A DNA stretch of 9,403 nt from Candidatus Poribacteria bacterium (GCA_007571355.1 RKRO01000343.1:1-9403), one strand, 5' to 3'. Shown: positions 1 through 7,330, numbered from the stretch's first letter. Made by a program: numbers and translations. The notes: generated by a model not told the origin, from the sequence alone.

Positions 1-2
1 TC

Positions 3-60
3 AGAGAACTCCTTTTGGTTAGAGAGTGTAGATACTCTCATTATACCAAGAGGGTTCTCT
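3..60. repeat. Nested imperfect inverted repeat upstream of lnt
   Basis: Bases 3-19 pair with 45-60, with one bulged T at 10 and one G-T pair (14/50). Inside this sits a second perfect 6-bp stem, GAGAGT (22-27) with ACTCTC (34-39), closing a 6-base loop. The whole element could form a long hairpin with an internal loop, or a cruciform in DNA. No T-run follows the right arm, so a standard intrinsic terminator is not well supported. It could be the tail of the upstream transcription unit, an operator, or a small palindromic repeat. A weak TATACC lies at 42-47 on the right side of the internal loop. The pairing is seen directly; any function is inference. Confidence 0.6.
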
Positions 61-114
61 TTACACAAAAACTTTCAAGGATTTATCAAACTCACGTTAA
101 AGTAAGTTCAAACA

Positions 115-1881
115 TTGAATAATTTGGAGGATACTGCCACGGAAAACTTTTTAAACCGTCATCAACACCCTTTACTCGCGATACTTTCAGCGATCCTGTT
201 GTTTCTCAGTTTCCCGACACTGAACCTGTTCCCATTTGCTTGGATCGCGCTCGTGCCGTTCTTCATCGCGCTCACGCGGACAACCAACTGGAAATCCGCT
301 TTCTGGATCGGCTATTTAACAGGGTTTCTGTTCTTCGCAGGTTTGCTCCCTGCTATAGCCTTTCTCTATCCGTACGCGAATATCTACGCTACAATGGTCG
401 GCTATCTGCTCCTTGTCGGCTATACAGGTCTCTATTTTGCAGTTTTCGCTGCATTGATGAAGTTCGTCCGAGTGAATTCCGGCATATTATTTCCGATCAC
501 TTGCGCCTGTATTTGGACAGCACTTGAATGGGTGCGGAGTTGGATGATAACCGGATTTCCGTGGGGTAGCGTAGGTTATTCACAGTGGAACAACCTGCTT
601 GGTATACAAGTCGCTTCTGTTATCGGTGTACACGGCATCAGTTTTGTTATTGTCCTTTTCAACGCTAGTATCGCAACGGTGCTTTGCAACCGGCATAAGT
701 GGCGACAAGAGATCCTCGCCACAGTACTACCCCTGATTTTAATGACCCTCTGTTTCAGTTACGGAGTCTTACAACTTCGGAATGCTGAACCAGTAAACAG
801 TGCCCCTGATGCAAACACGGAAACTCTCAGCGTCGCACTCATTCCAGGCAACATCCCGCAACTTGAAAAGTGGGATAGAAACCAGTTCCCGAAAATTTTA
901 CAACGTTATATCAATTTGACATACAAGGCGAATCAAGAGCACCCCGATCTAATCGTCTGGCCCGAAACGGTGATCCGAAATGAGGCATTGACAGGCAGGT
1001 GGCCCCGCTCCTACGGCAAATTCTCTCAGATGTTGCGCGATACAGCGACACCTATACTCATCGGAACGGCGAATAGAGGAAAAACAGACGATGCCATCGG
1101 CAAATTCTCTAACAGTAACGATAAAACAGGAGAACCGATATACAACCGTGTCCTTTCAATATCGCCAGATGGAAAGATACACGCCGATTATGCGAAGATC
1201 CATCTTGTGCCGTTTGGTGAGTACGTACCGCTGGAACACCTTCTCCCCGATTTCATTCCAGACTTTATTATGTTTGAACCGTTTGCGCATGGAAAATCAG
1301 TAAACCTTTTACCGGTGTTTATCGTTAAAGATAAAACGGACCCTAAGAATAGAGTTCAGACAAACTTAACAGAAAATACGGAACTATTTAAACCGCCTGA
1401 AACCGATCTATCAGAGGGAATTATGAACCCACCACGTCTGTCCTATAAACAGATAGCTGTCGGTGCATCCATCTGCTTCGAGTCGGTGTTTCCAGACGAA
1501 TTTCGTAGACCCGTCCAAAAAGGTGCCAGAGTGATGGGAATTTTTACGAACGATGCTTGGTTCGATGGCACTGCCTTTCCCGAACTGCATCTATCAATGG
1601 CACCCTTCCGCGCAGTTGAGAACCGGATAGCGGTGTTTCGATGTGCAAACGGAGGATTTACCTGCGTTGTAGACAAATTTGGTCGGATAACGACCCCCTT
1701 GGTTACACCCGATACCACACAGGAGACGCTCGTTGCACCGGTACCGCTGCGCTCACCTACGGAACAGAAGCAAACCTTCTATACCCGCTACGGTGATTGG
1801 TTCCCGATCCTTTGCGCAATTATCTGTGTCGGATGGTTCGGCGGTTTAATCGTGATGCGACGGCAACGCCGAGATTCCTAA
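115..1881 (+). CDS. lnt: Apolipoprotein N-acyltransferase
   Basis: Lnt transfers an acyl chain from phospholipid to the N-terminal cysteine of diacylated lipoproteins, the last maturation step, in the inner membrane. The 588-residue product has about seven hydrophobic segments in residues 20-220, a periplasmic nitrilase-like domain (about 237-540) and a C-terminal membrane segment (about 563-580) with a basic tail. The expected catalytic triad is present: E284 in WPET, K361 in YAKIHLVPFGEY and C454 in SICFES. It is longer than the roughly 510 residues of E. coli Lnt, and much of the excess is a polar insert at about 403-443. The TTG at 115 is the first usable start after an in-frame stop at 103-105; no good ribosome-binding site precedes it, and TTG 124 is an alternative. 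prfB follows 34 bases later. Identity is firm, the exact start less so. Confidence 0.95.
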   Translation: MNNLEDTATENFLNRHQHPLLAILSAILLFLSFPTLNLFPFAWIALVPFFIALTRTTNWKSAFWIGYLTGFLFFAGLLPAIAFLYPYANIYATMVGYLLLVGYTGLYFAVFAALMKFVRVNSGILFPITCACIWTALEWVRSWMITGFPWGSVGYSQWNNLLGIQVASVIGVHGISFVIVLFNASIATVLCNRHKWRQEILATVLPLILMTLCFSYGVLQLRNAEPVNSAPDANTETLSVALIPGNIPQLEKWDRNQFPKILQRYINLTYKANQEHPDLIVWPETVIRNEALTGRWPRSYGKFSQMLRDTATPILIGTANRGKTDDAIGKFSNSNDKTGEPIYNRVLSISPDGKIHADYAKIHLVPFGEYVPLEHLLPDFIPDFIMFEPFAHGKSVNLLPVFIVKDKTDPKNRVQTNLTENTELFKPPETDLSEGIMNPPRLSYKQIAVGASICFESVFPDEFRRPVQKGARVMGIFTNDAWFDGTAFPELHLSMAPFRAVENRIAVFRCANGGFTCVVDKFGRITTPLVTPDTTQETLVAPVPLRSPTEQKQTFYTRYGDWFPILCAIICVGWFGGLIVMRRQRRDS

Positions 1882-1915
1882 TCATTTGAAAACGTTCATA
1901 AATCAAAGGAGAAAT

Positions 1916-3020
1916 ATGCTCGTTCACTTAAAAAATCAGGCTGAAGAGATGCAGACCCGGCTCTTGGAATTCGGGGGTTATCTTTGACCTGGATGAAAAA
2001 CGGAAAGAATTAGCAGAACTTGAAGAGGTTACTATCGCGCCAGATTTTTGGCGTAACACGCAGCGCGTCCAAAAGGTCAATCAACGAATCTCCACCCTCC
2101 GCGATGAGGTTACGACTTACGAAGAACTTTATCTGAAGATTGAAGATATCCAAACACTTGTCGAGCTTGCAGATGAAGAAAACGATAGCAGTTTACAGAC
2201 CGAAATCGTAGATGGATTGGAAAACGTTGCAAGTCGCCTTGAGGAGATGGAACTCCGGTTAATGCTGAGAGGCGAATTCGATGAAAACAACGCGATACTC
2301 AACATCCATGCCGGAGCAGGGGGCATTGACGCACAAGATTGGGCTGGCATGTTGATGCGGATGTACCTCCGCTGGTGCGATGCACGCGGCTACCAGACCC
2401 AAATCGTTGACATCACTGCTGGAGACGAAGCCGGTATCAAAGGCACAACAATTCTTGTTACGGGCAATCTCTCTTACGGTTACCTTCAGGCTGAGACAGG
2501 CGTGCATAGGCTCGTCCGGTTGTCTCCTTATGATTTTAATAAGCGTCGACACACCTCTTTCGCTGCCGTTGATGTCACACCCGAAATCGACGACACTGTA
2601 GAGGTGGACATACAACAAGAAGACCTACGCATAGATACCTACCGAGCAAGTGGTGCCGGTGGGCAGCATGTCAATGTCACAGACTCTGCGATTCGGATTA
2701 CACATAAACCGACAGGTATTATTGTCCAGTGTCAGAATGAGCGTTCTCAGCATAAGAACCGAGAAATCGCTATGAAGTTGCTCCGGTCACGCCTTCACGA
2801 AAAGTATCGTTCTGAACGGGAAGAAGAACTTGCCAAACAGCGCAGTGAACGTTTAGAGATCAACTTCGGCAGCCAGATCCGTTCTTATGTACTCCATCCG
2901 TATCAGCGCGTCAAAGATTTGCGCACGAATGTCGAAATCGGGAACGTTAACGCCGTATTGGATGGCGCATTAGACACCTTTATTGAAAGTTACCTGAAAA
3001 TGAAAGCACAAGAGAAGTAA
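1916..3020 (+). CDS. prfB: Peptide chain release factor 2, programmed +1 frameshift
   Basis: RF2 ends translation at UGA and UAA by triggering peptidyl-tRNA hydrolysis on the ribosome. Reading starts at ATG 1916, four bases after AGGAG (1907-1911), and runs 23 codons to CTT (1982-1984), where an in-frame TGA follows. Slipping +1 resumes at GAC 1986 and continues to TAA 3018-3020, giving 367 residues, close to the 365 of E. coli RF2. The coding path is 1916-1984 joined to 1986-3020. The catalytic GGQ is at residues 248-250 (bases 2658-2666) in YRASGAGGQ; the residue two before SGAGGQ's start position equivalent to E. coli 246 is alanine. The stop-codon-reading tripeptide is SPY at 203-205 rather than the usual SPF. 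A start at TTG 2217 would remove the N-terminal domain and is not credible. Very likely autoregulated by its own UGA. Confidence 0.96.
1973..1988 (+). promoter_or_regulatory. prfB programmed +1 frameshift site
   Basis: The site reads GGGGGTTATCTTTGAC. It has a Shine-Dalgarno-like G-run (1973-1977), the slippery CTT (1982-1984), the in-frame TGA (1985-1987) and the following C, which makes a poor termination context. In the family, low RF2 slows termination at this UGA, so the peptidyl-tRNA slips from CUU to UUU and full-length RF2 is made. Compared with the common form AGGGGGTATCTTTGAC there is one additional base between the G-run and CTT (four bases instead of three), and the leading A is absent. 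GGGGGU can still pair with the 16S tail ACCUCC with one G-U pair. Confidence 0.93.
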
Positions 3021-3030
3021 TACTAATTAG

Positions 3031-3105
3031 GAAGTTGATAACGAACCATCTATGTATTTTAGTTTGCTTTACTTGTGCAACTAAAGTATAATTATTAACA
3101 ACTTC
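3031..3105. repeat. Nested inverted repeat between prfB and lysS
   Basis: An outer perfect 7-bp pair, GAAGTTG (3031-3037) with CAACTTC (3099-3105), encloses a second long stem. In the inner stem, 3053-3067 pairs with 3077-3090 with one bulged T (3063) and two G-T pairs, around a 9-base loop (3068-3076). The layout, a hairpin inside a hairpin, resembles the element at 3-60, although the sequences differ. No T-run follows on the + strand, so an intrinsic terminator is unlikely. The element overlaps the likely lysS promoter, so an operator or mRNA-leader role is possible. A small palindromic mobile or repeat element is another option. Confidence 0.6.
3064..3092 (+). promoter_or_regulatory. Likely sigma-70-type promoter for lysS
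   Basis: A perfect TATAAT (3087-3092) lies 17 bases downstream of TTGCTT (3064-3069), which matches the first three bases of the TTGACA consensus. The predicted transcription start is near 3099, leaving a leader of about 55 bases before the GTG at 3155. It sits in the only AT-rich non-coding stretch between prfB and lysS, where a promoter is plausible. The sigma-factor preference of this organism is unknown, and AT-rich DNA yields chance matches. Confidence 0.45.
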
Positions 3106-3154
3106 AAAATACAAAAAACGAATTAAAAACAGCACGAAAAAGGAGGTATCACCC

Positions 3155-4627
3155 GTGGAAGAGACAAAGGACTTAATTCAGCAACGTCGTGAGAAATTGG
3201 ACGAAATTCGCCAATTCGGTGTAGAACCGTATCCGCACAAATACGAACCTACACACACGACATCCGCAATTCACCGAGATTTTACCGACATCCAAGAGAC
3301 ACCCGACGAAACACAGACGGTTCGCATCGCCGGTAGGATTATGACCAAACGCGATCACGGTAAAAGTAGTTTCGCACACCTTCAAGACAGTGAAGGGCAA
3401 ATTCAGATTTACGTCCGACGGGACAAAGTCGGGGCGGATCCGTATAAGATCTATCGACGTTTTGATGGCGGTGATATTGTCGGTGCTGAAGGCTCGGTCT
3501 TCCGAACGCGGACAGGTGAATTGACTCTCCTTGTCAATACCATAGAACTCCTCTCGAAATCTATTCGCCCGCTCCCGGAAAAATGGCACGGTTTGCAAGA
3601 TAAACAGACGCGCTATAGACAACGATACGCTGACCTTATCATGAACCCTGAGGTAAAGGACGTTTTTGTTAAGAGGACTCAGATTGTTCAAACAATTCGC
3701 GATATGCTCAATACTCGAAATTTCATTGAAGTTGAGACACCTGTCCTACAACCAATTTACGGTGGTGCGAACGCGCGTCCTTTTACCACGTATCACAACA
3801 CTTTAGAACAGTCGCTCTATTTACGCATCGCGAATGAATTGTATCTCAAACGCTTGATCGTCGGCGGATTTGATCGAGTTTATGAATTTTCGCGCGATTT
3901 CCGAAACGAAGGTATGGATAGGGACCATAACCCTGAATTTACCATGCTGGAACTCTATCAAGCCTATGCGGATTATATTCAGATAATGGAACTTACTGAA
4001 ACCCTGATCGCTGATACTGCGAAAACTGTTCATGGGACAGTAAAGGTTACCTATCAGGAACACGAGCTTGACCTGACCGCCCCATGGGAAAGATTAAGTA
4101 TGGTTGACGCAATCCGTAAGTACACCGGTATAGATCCCGTCCCGTTGTCTGCGGATGAATTGTATAAGGCGGCCGTTGACGCAGGTGTTGACTTGGTCGG
4201 CGATGAAACAAAAGGGAAAATTATCGCAGAACTTTTCGACGAATTTGTAGAATCGAAACTCATTCAACCGACATTCATAACGGACTATCCGATTGAGGTG
4301 TCACCGTTCGCGAAAAAGAAACCCGGTAACCCTGAGTTCGTTGAACGCTTTGAATTCTTTATTTGTGGGATGGAGGTCGGAAACGCTTTCAGCGAACTCA
4401 ACGACCCTGTTGATCAGCGGCAACGTTTTCTCGAACAGGCAAACAGTTTAGCGGCAGGCGACGATGAAGCCTTTATGGTCGATGAGGATTATTTGCGGGC
4501 GTTAGAATACGGCATGCCGCCGACAGGTGGACTCGGTATCGGTATTGACCGATTGACAATGCTACTAACGAACCAGTATTCCATTCGCGACGTTATCCTG
4601 TTTCCACAGATGCGACCAGAGAATTAA
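3155..4627 (+). CDS. lysS: Lysyl-tRNA synthetase, class II
   Basis: LysRS charges tRNA-Lys with lysine using ATP in the cytoplasm. The 490-residue protein has the normal layout: an N-terminal helix, an OB-fold anticodon-binding domain (about 55-130, with VRIAGRIMTKRDHGKSSFAH), then the class II catalytic core. Motif 2 is at 249-266 (FRNEGMDRDHNPEFTMLE), the conserved GMEVGNAFSELNDP at 405-418, and motif 3 at 458-471 (GGLGIGIDRLTMLL). Length is close to the 505 of E. coli LysS. The GTG start is fixed by AGGAGGT at 3141-3147 with a 7-base spacer, the strongest ribosome-binding site in the window. It follows prfB, as in many bacteria, but probably has its own promoter. The first acetyltransferase starts one base after its stop codon. 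Confidence 0.97.
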   Translation: MEETKDLIQQRREKLDEIRQFGVEPYPHKYEPTHTTSAIHRDFTDIQETPDETQTVRIAGRIMTKRDHGKSSFAHLQDSEGQIQIYVRRDKVGADPYKIYRRFDGGDIVGAEGSVFRTRTGELTLLVNTIELLSKSIRPLPEKWHGLQDKQTRYRQRYADLIMNPEVKDVFVKRTQIVQTIRDMLNTRNFIEVETPVLQPIYGGANARPFTTYHNTLEQSLYLRIANELYLKRLIVGGFDRVYEFSRDFRNEGMDRDHNPEFTMLELYQAYADYIQIMELTETLIADTAKTVHGTVKVTYQEHELDLTAPWERLSMVDAIRKYTGIDPVPLSADELYKAAVDAGVDLVGDETKGKIIAELFDEFVESKLIQPTFITDYPIEVSPFAKKKPGNPEFVERFEFFICGMEVGNAFSELNDPVDQRQRFLEQANSLAAGDDEAFMVDEDYLRALEYGMPPTGGLGIGIDRLTMLLTNQYSIRDVILFPQMRPEN

Positions 4628-4628
4628 A

Positions 4629-5180
4629 ATGAGAACCGCACCGCCGCTCTACACAGATAGGTTGCTACTCCGCTCCTTTACACTCGAAGACGCAGTTGAC
4701 GTGCAACATCTTATGGACTATCCGGACATGGCATCAACTACTGATGAAATAGAATACCCTTATGAAGATGGTGCGGCAGAGGAATGGATCCAGTGGTGTC
4801 AAGAATGCTTCGAAGACGGCGGACGCACTAATTTTGCCGTCACACTTAGGGCAGATGGCACTTTAATCGGCAATGTCGGTTTAAACTTTAGGATTCACTT
4901 GCCTTACAAGCATGCGGAACTTGGCTATTGGATAGGAAAAACCTATTGGAACTGTGGATACTGCACCGAGGCAGCCAAAGCAGTCCTCGCTTATGGATTT
5001 CGCGAACACGACATCGATTCGATCTACGCGAACTACTTCAAACGAAACCCTGCTTCCGGACGAGTGATGCAAAAGATCGGAATGCATTATGTTGAATATA
5101 TTCCGAAAGATCCGAAAAGACACTATTTTGAGGACACAATCCGGTACGAAATTCTAAAAAATGAATTTATAGAAACATGA
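4629..5180 (+). CDS. GNAT-family N-acetyltransferase, RimJ/RimL-like (copy 1)
   Basis: This 183-residue protein belongs to the GNAT acetyltransferases, which move acetyl from acetyl-CoA to an amine. Family marks are the N-terminal TDRLLLRSFTLED (9-21), the acetyl-CoA loop region ELGYWIGKTYWNCGYCTEAAKA (broken here as ELGYWIGK at 97-104, then TYWNCGYCTEAAKA at 105-118), and NPASGRVMQKIGM (140-152). RimJ/RimL-like members acetylate ribosomal-protein N-termini, but many relatives act on small molecules or antibiotics, so the substrate is unknown. The gene begins one base after lysS stops, with no clear ribosome-binding site, suggesting translational coupling. It overlaps the next gene by ATGA. 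It and its neighbour share the opening MRTAPPL and many internal blocks, so they are tandem duplicates. Confidence 0.9.
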   Translation: MRTAPPLYTDRLLLRSFTLEDAVDVQHLMDYPDMASTTDEIEYPYEDGAAEEWIQWCQECFEDGGRTNFAVTLRADGTLIGNVGLNFRIHLPYKHAELGYWIGKTYWNCGYCTEAAKAVLAYGFREHDIDSIYANYFKRNPASGRVMQKIGMHYVEYIPKDPKRHYFEDTIRYEILKNEFIET

Positions 5181-5740
5181 GAACCGCACCGCCACTCCTT
5201 ACAAAAAGGTTGCTACTCCGATCACTAATGTTTGAGGATGTTGAAGATATTCAACGCCTTGCTGGTGAATACGATGTCGCAGCAACGTTATGTTATATGC
5301 CGCACCCTTACGAAGATGGCATGGCGGAGGAATGGATTCGCGCATGTTCCGAAAAGTTTGAGAAAGACAAAGCACTCAATTTCGCGATTACACGGAGACC
5401 AGACCGGAACTTTATTGGCGCGATAGAGCTCAGACTAGACCGAGAGATCGAAAATGGCGAACTCGGTTTCTGGATAGGGAAACCGTACTGGGGATGTGGG
5501 TACTGCACCGAAGCAGCGAAAGCAGTCGTCGCATATAGTTTTAAGGTGTTGAAACTGGATCGGATCTGTGCCTACCACTTTGAGAAAAATCTGGCATCCG
5601 GACGGGTGCTTCAGAAAATCGGGATGCGCTATGAAGGTCGTCTCGAAAAATTTGTACAAAAACGGAATCAATGTGAGGATTCAACAGGATATGGGATGCG
5701 AAAAGCGGACTACGATTTACAGGATCCTATCTCGGTTTAA
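5177..5740 (+). CDS. GNAT-family N-acetyltransferase, RimJ/RimL-like (copy 2)
   Basis: This is a 187-residue paralogue of the preceding protein, starting inside its stop codon (ATGA, 5177-5180), which points to coupled translation. Shared blocks include MRTAPPL (1-7), RLLLRS (11-16), PYEDG (44-48) with AEEWI (50-54), ELGFWIGKPYW (95-105), GCGYCTEAAKAV (106-117) and ASGRVLQKIGM (140-150). By eye about half the residues match copy 1, so the duplication is not recent. The region around 20-45 and the C-terminal 35 residues differ most, which could reflect different substrates. The acetyl-CoA loop again carries CGYC (107-110). Substrate is unknown. A 110-base gap without a clear terminator separates it from the Lol permease gene. 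Confidence 0.9.
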   Translation: MRTAPPLLTKRLLLRSLMFEDVEDIQRLAGEYDVAATLCYMPHPYEDGMAEEWIRACSEKFEKDKALNFAITRRPDRNFIGAIELRLDREIENGELGFWIGKPYWGCGYCTEAAKAVVAYSFKVLKLDRICAYHFEKNLASGRVLQKIGMRYEGRLEKFVQKRNQCEDSTGYGMRKADYDLQDPISV

Positions 5741-5850
5741 CAAACAAAGATCACTAATTAACACACCAGATATCCTGATCAAGGTCAGGGTTAATCAGAC
5801 ACCATCGTGGAACGAAGTGGAAAGATGTCAAATGACCCATAGTTAAAAAT

Positions 5851-7314
5851 ATGAAATTTGAATGGTTTGTCGCCTCCCGCTATCTGCGTTCCCGGCGAAA
5901 ACAGTCCTTTATCTCAATTATTAGCATCATCTCAATCGGTGGTGTCGCACTCGGTGTCGCAACGGTGATCCTCGTGATCGCCGTCTTAGACGGCGTTGAA
6001 CACGGGTTAAGGGATCGGTTTCTCTCGAATGAGGCACACGTTGCGCTGCATATATTTGATCACAGTTTTTTCAAAGGCTACCAAGAACGGATTGAACGGA
6101 TTGAGGCAATAGACAACGTCGTTGCTGCGTCGCCTGTTATCTTCGCACAGATCGGTGTTTTCCGTGAGTATAGCAATACCATTCAGGATGTCATCTATAT
6201 TAAGGGGATTGATCCGGCACAAGAAGATAAAGTCACTGGATTCTCAACATACGTTACAGGGTCAACGGACTTCCAAAACTCGGAACTCATTGAAAAGGCT
6301 GCGCTTATCAAAGAAGGTCAAACGATTACCGGTGGTATCATTCTCGGAGGACGGTTGGCAACGCGGCTCGGGGTCATGAAGGGCGATGTCCTGCGGCTAC
6401 TTGTTAAACTCGTGGAATCCCCAATAGACCCGTCCCTGCTTATACCAGACTTAGCGAACTTTGTTGTGGTTGGGTTCTATGAATCTGAGATGGAGGCTTA
6501 TGATAACAGTTTCGGATTCATCCATATAGATACTGCACAAAAATTGTATAACCAAGAAAATCACGTAAACTTCATTTTTGTCCGGCTAACCGATGCCGAA
6601 TTGGCACCGCAGATCGCCACAAAAATTAGAGATGCCGCTGACTTTAGTGTGTTAGAGGGGATGCCCAATACCAGAACATGGATGGAGGCGCAAGCAGCAC
6701 TTTTTTCAGCACTGCAATTAGAAAAGATCGCGACCGTCATCATTGAAGCACTGATCATTTTAGTCGCATCCTTTAACATCGCAAGCACGCTCATTATGAC
6801 AGTGATGGAAAAGACTAAGGACGTTGGGACACTGCGAACACTCGGTGCTTCACGCGGAAATATCATGAAAATTTTTATGATTCAAGGGAGCGTTATCGGT
6901 ACATTTGGGACAATGCTCGGTACCGCCTTAGGGTTGTCGATCTGTTGGCTCCTCAGTAATAACGCCGAGAGACCCTCTTATTGGTATGTTCTTGCACTCA
7001 TTGTGCCGATTCTCCTACAAATTTTTATAGCATCACAACACGCGATGCGGAGAAGAGGCGGATGGAAATTTGCTGTAGCAGTCTTATGGCTGATTGGAAT
7101 AAGTTTCGCACTCTACTGTGCGGTACGACCGATTTCACTTGTAGATCTTGGGCTTAGCCAAATCTACCAGATGCATCAGTTACCCATAAAAATCAATTGG
7201 TTGTTCGTTATTTTTATTAATCTGCTTTCATTCGCCATTTGCTGGCTTGCGACCCTTTACCCAGCATGGCAAGCGGCGAATCTGAAACCTGTTGAAGCGT
7301 TGCAGCACGAATAG
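5851..7314 (+). CDS. lolC: Lipoprotein-releasing ABC transporter permease, LolC/LolE family
   Basis: LolC/E permeases, with LolD, extract outer-membrane lipoproteins from the inner membrane and pass them to LolA. The protein starts with the family-typical MKFEWFVASRYLRSRRKQ, followed by a first membrane segment (about 22-47), a large periplasmic domain (about 48-290), a second segment (about 293-315), the cytoplasmic loop EKTKDVGTLRTLGASRGNIMKIF (320-342, in two parts: EKTKDVGTLRTL and GASRGNIMKIF), a third segment (about 343-368) and a last one (about 450-472) ending LATLYPAWQAANLKPVEAL. At 487 residues it is longer than the usual 400-415: about 371-427 adds two hydrophobic segments with a basic loop (HAMRRRGGWK). 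Only one permease gene is seen, so it may act as a homodimer in the manner of LolF; whether C, E or F is the right name is open. ATG 5851 is the only start after an in-frame TGA and has no ribosome-binding site. Confidence 0.92.
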   Translation: MKFEWFVASRYLRSRRKQSFISIISIISIGGVALGVATVILVIAVLDGVEHGLRDRFLSNEAHVALHIFDHSFFKGYQERIERIEAIDNVVAASPVIFAQIGVFREYSNTIQDVIYIKGIDPAQEDKVTGFSTYVTGSTDFQNSELIEKAALIKEGQTITGGIILGGRLATRLGVMKGDVLRLLVKLVESPIDPSLLIPDLANFVVVGFYESEMEAYDNSFGFIHIDTAQKLYNQENHVNFIFVRLTDAELAPQIATKIRDAADFSVLEGMPNTRTWMEAQAALFSALQLEKIATVIIEALIILVASFNIASTLIMTVMEKTKDVGTLRTLGASRGNIMKIFMIQGSVIGTFGTMLGTALGLSICWLLSNNAERPSYWYVLALIVPILLQIFIASQHAMRRRGGWKFAVAVLWLIGISFALYCAVRPISLVDLGLSQIYQMHQLPIKINWLFVIFINLLSFAICWLATLYPAWQAANLKPVEALQHE

Positions 7315-7319
7315 AGAAA

Positions 7320-7324
7320 AGAGG
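7320..7324 (+). promoter_or_regulatory. Ribosome-binding site fixing the lolD start
   Basis: AGAGG lies six bases before GTG 7331 in the 16-base gap after the permease stop. It favours this GTG over the in-frame TTG at 7292, which has no such site, lies within the permease coding sequence and would add 13 polar residues not expected at the front of a LolD protein. Confidence 0.7.
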
Positions 7325-7330
7325 CAATCT

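Noticed and set aside
60..88. TTTACA with TTATCA at 17-base spacing as an lnt promoter
   Set aside because: The -10 hexamer matches the consensus poorly, so it is not better than chance in AT-rich DNA.
2217..3020. Short prfB starting at TTG 2217
   Set aside because: It is only the downstream part of the frameshifted gene. The in-frame upstream sequence from 1986 encodes the normal RF2 N-terminal domain.
3173..3691. Long minus-strand open frame opposite lysS (172 residues)
   Set aside because: It is antisense to a firmly identified gene, has no family resemblance and no supporting start signals. Other minus-strand frames in the window were dismissed on the same grounds.
5774..5789. CCTGA/TCAGG hairpin between the second acetyltransferase gene and the Lol permease gene
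   Set aside because: A 5-bp stem with no T-run is too weak to call a terminator.
5568..5846. 92-residue + strand open frame overlapping the end of the second acetyltransferase gene
   Set aside because: Most of it lies out of frame inside the acetyltransferase gene. The part beyond has no recognisable features.
7292..7330. TTG 7292 as the lolD start
   Set aside because: It lies inside the permease gene, has no ribosome-binding site and adds 13 residues not typical of LolD. GTG 7331 has AGAGG at good spacing and gives the normal length.
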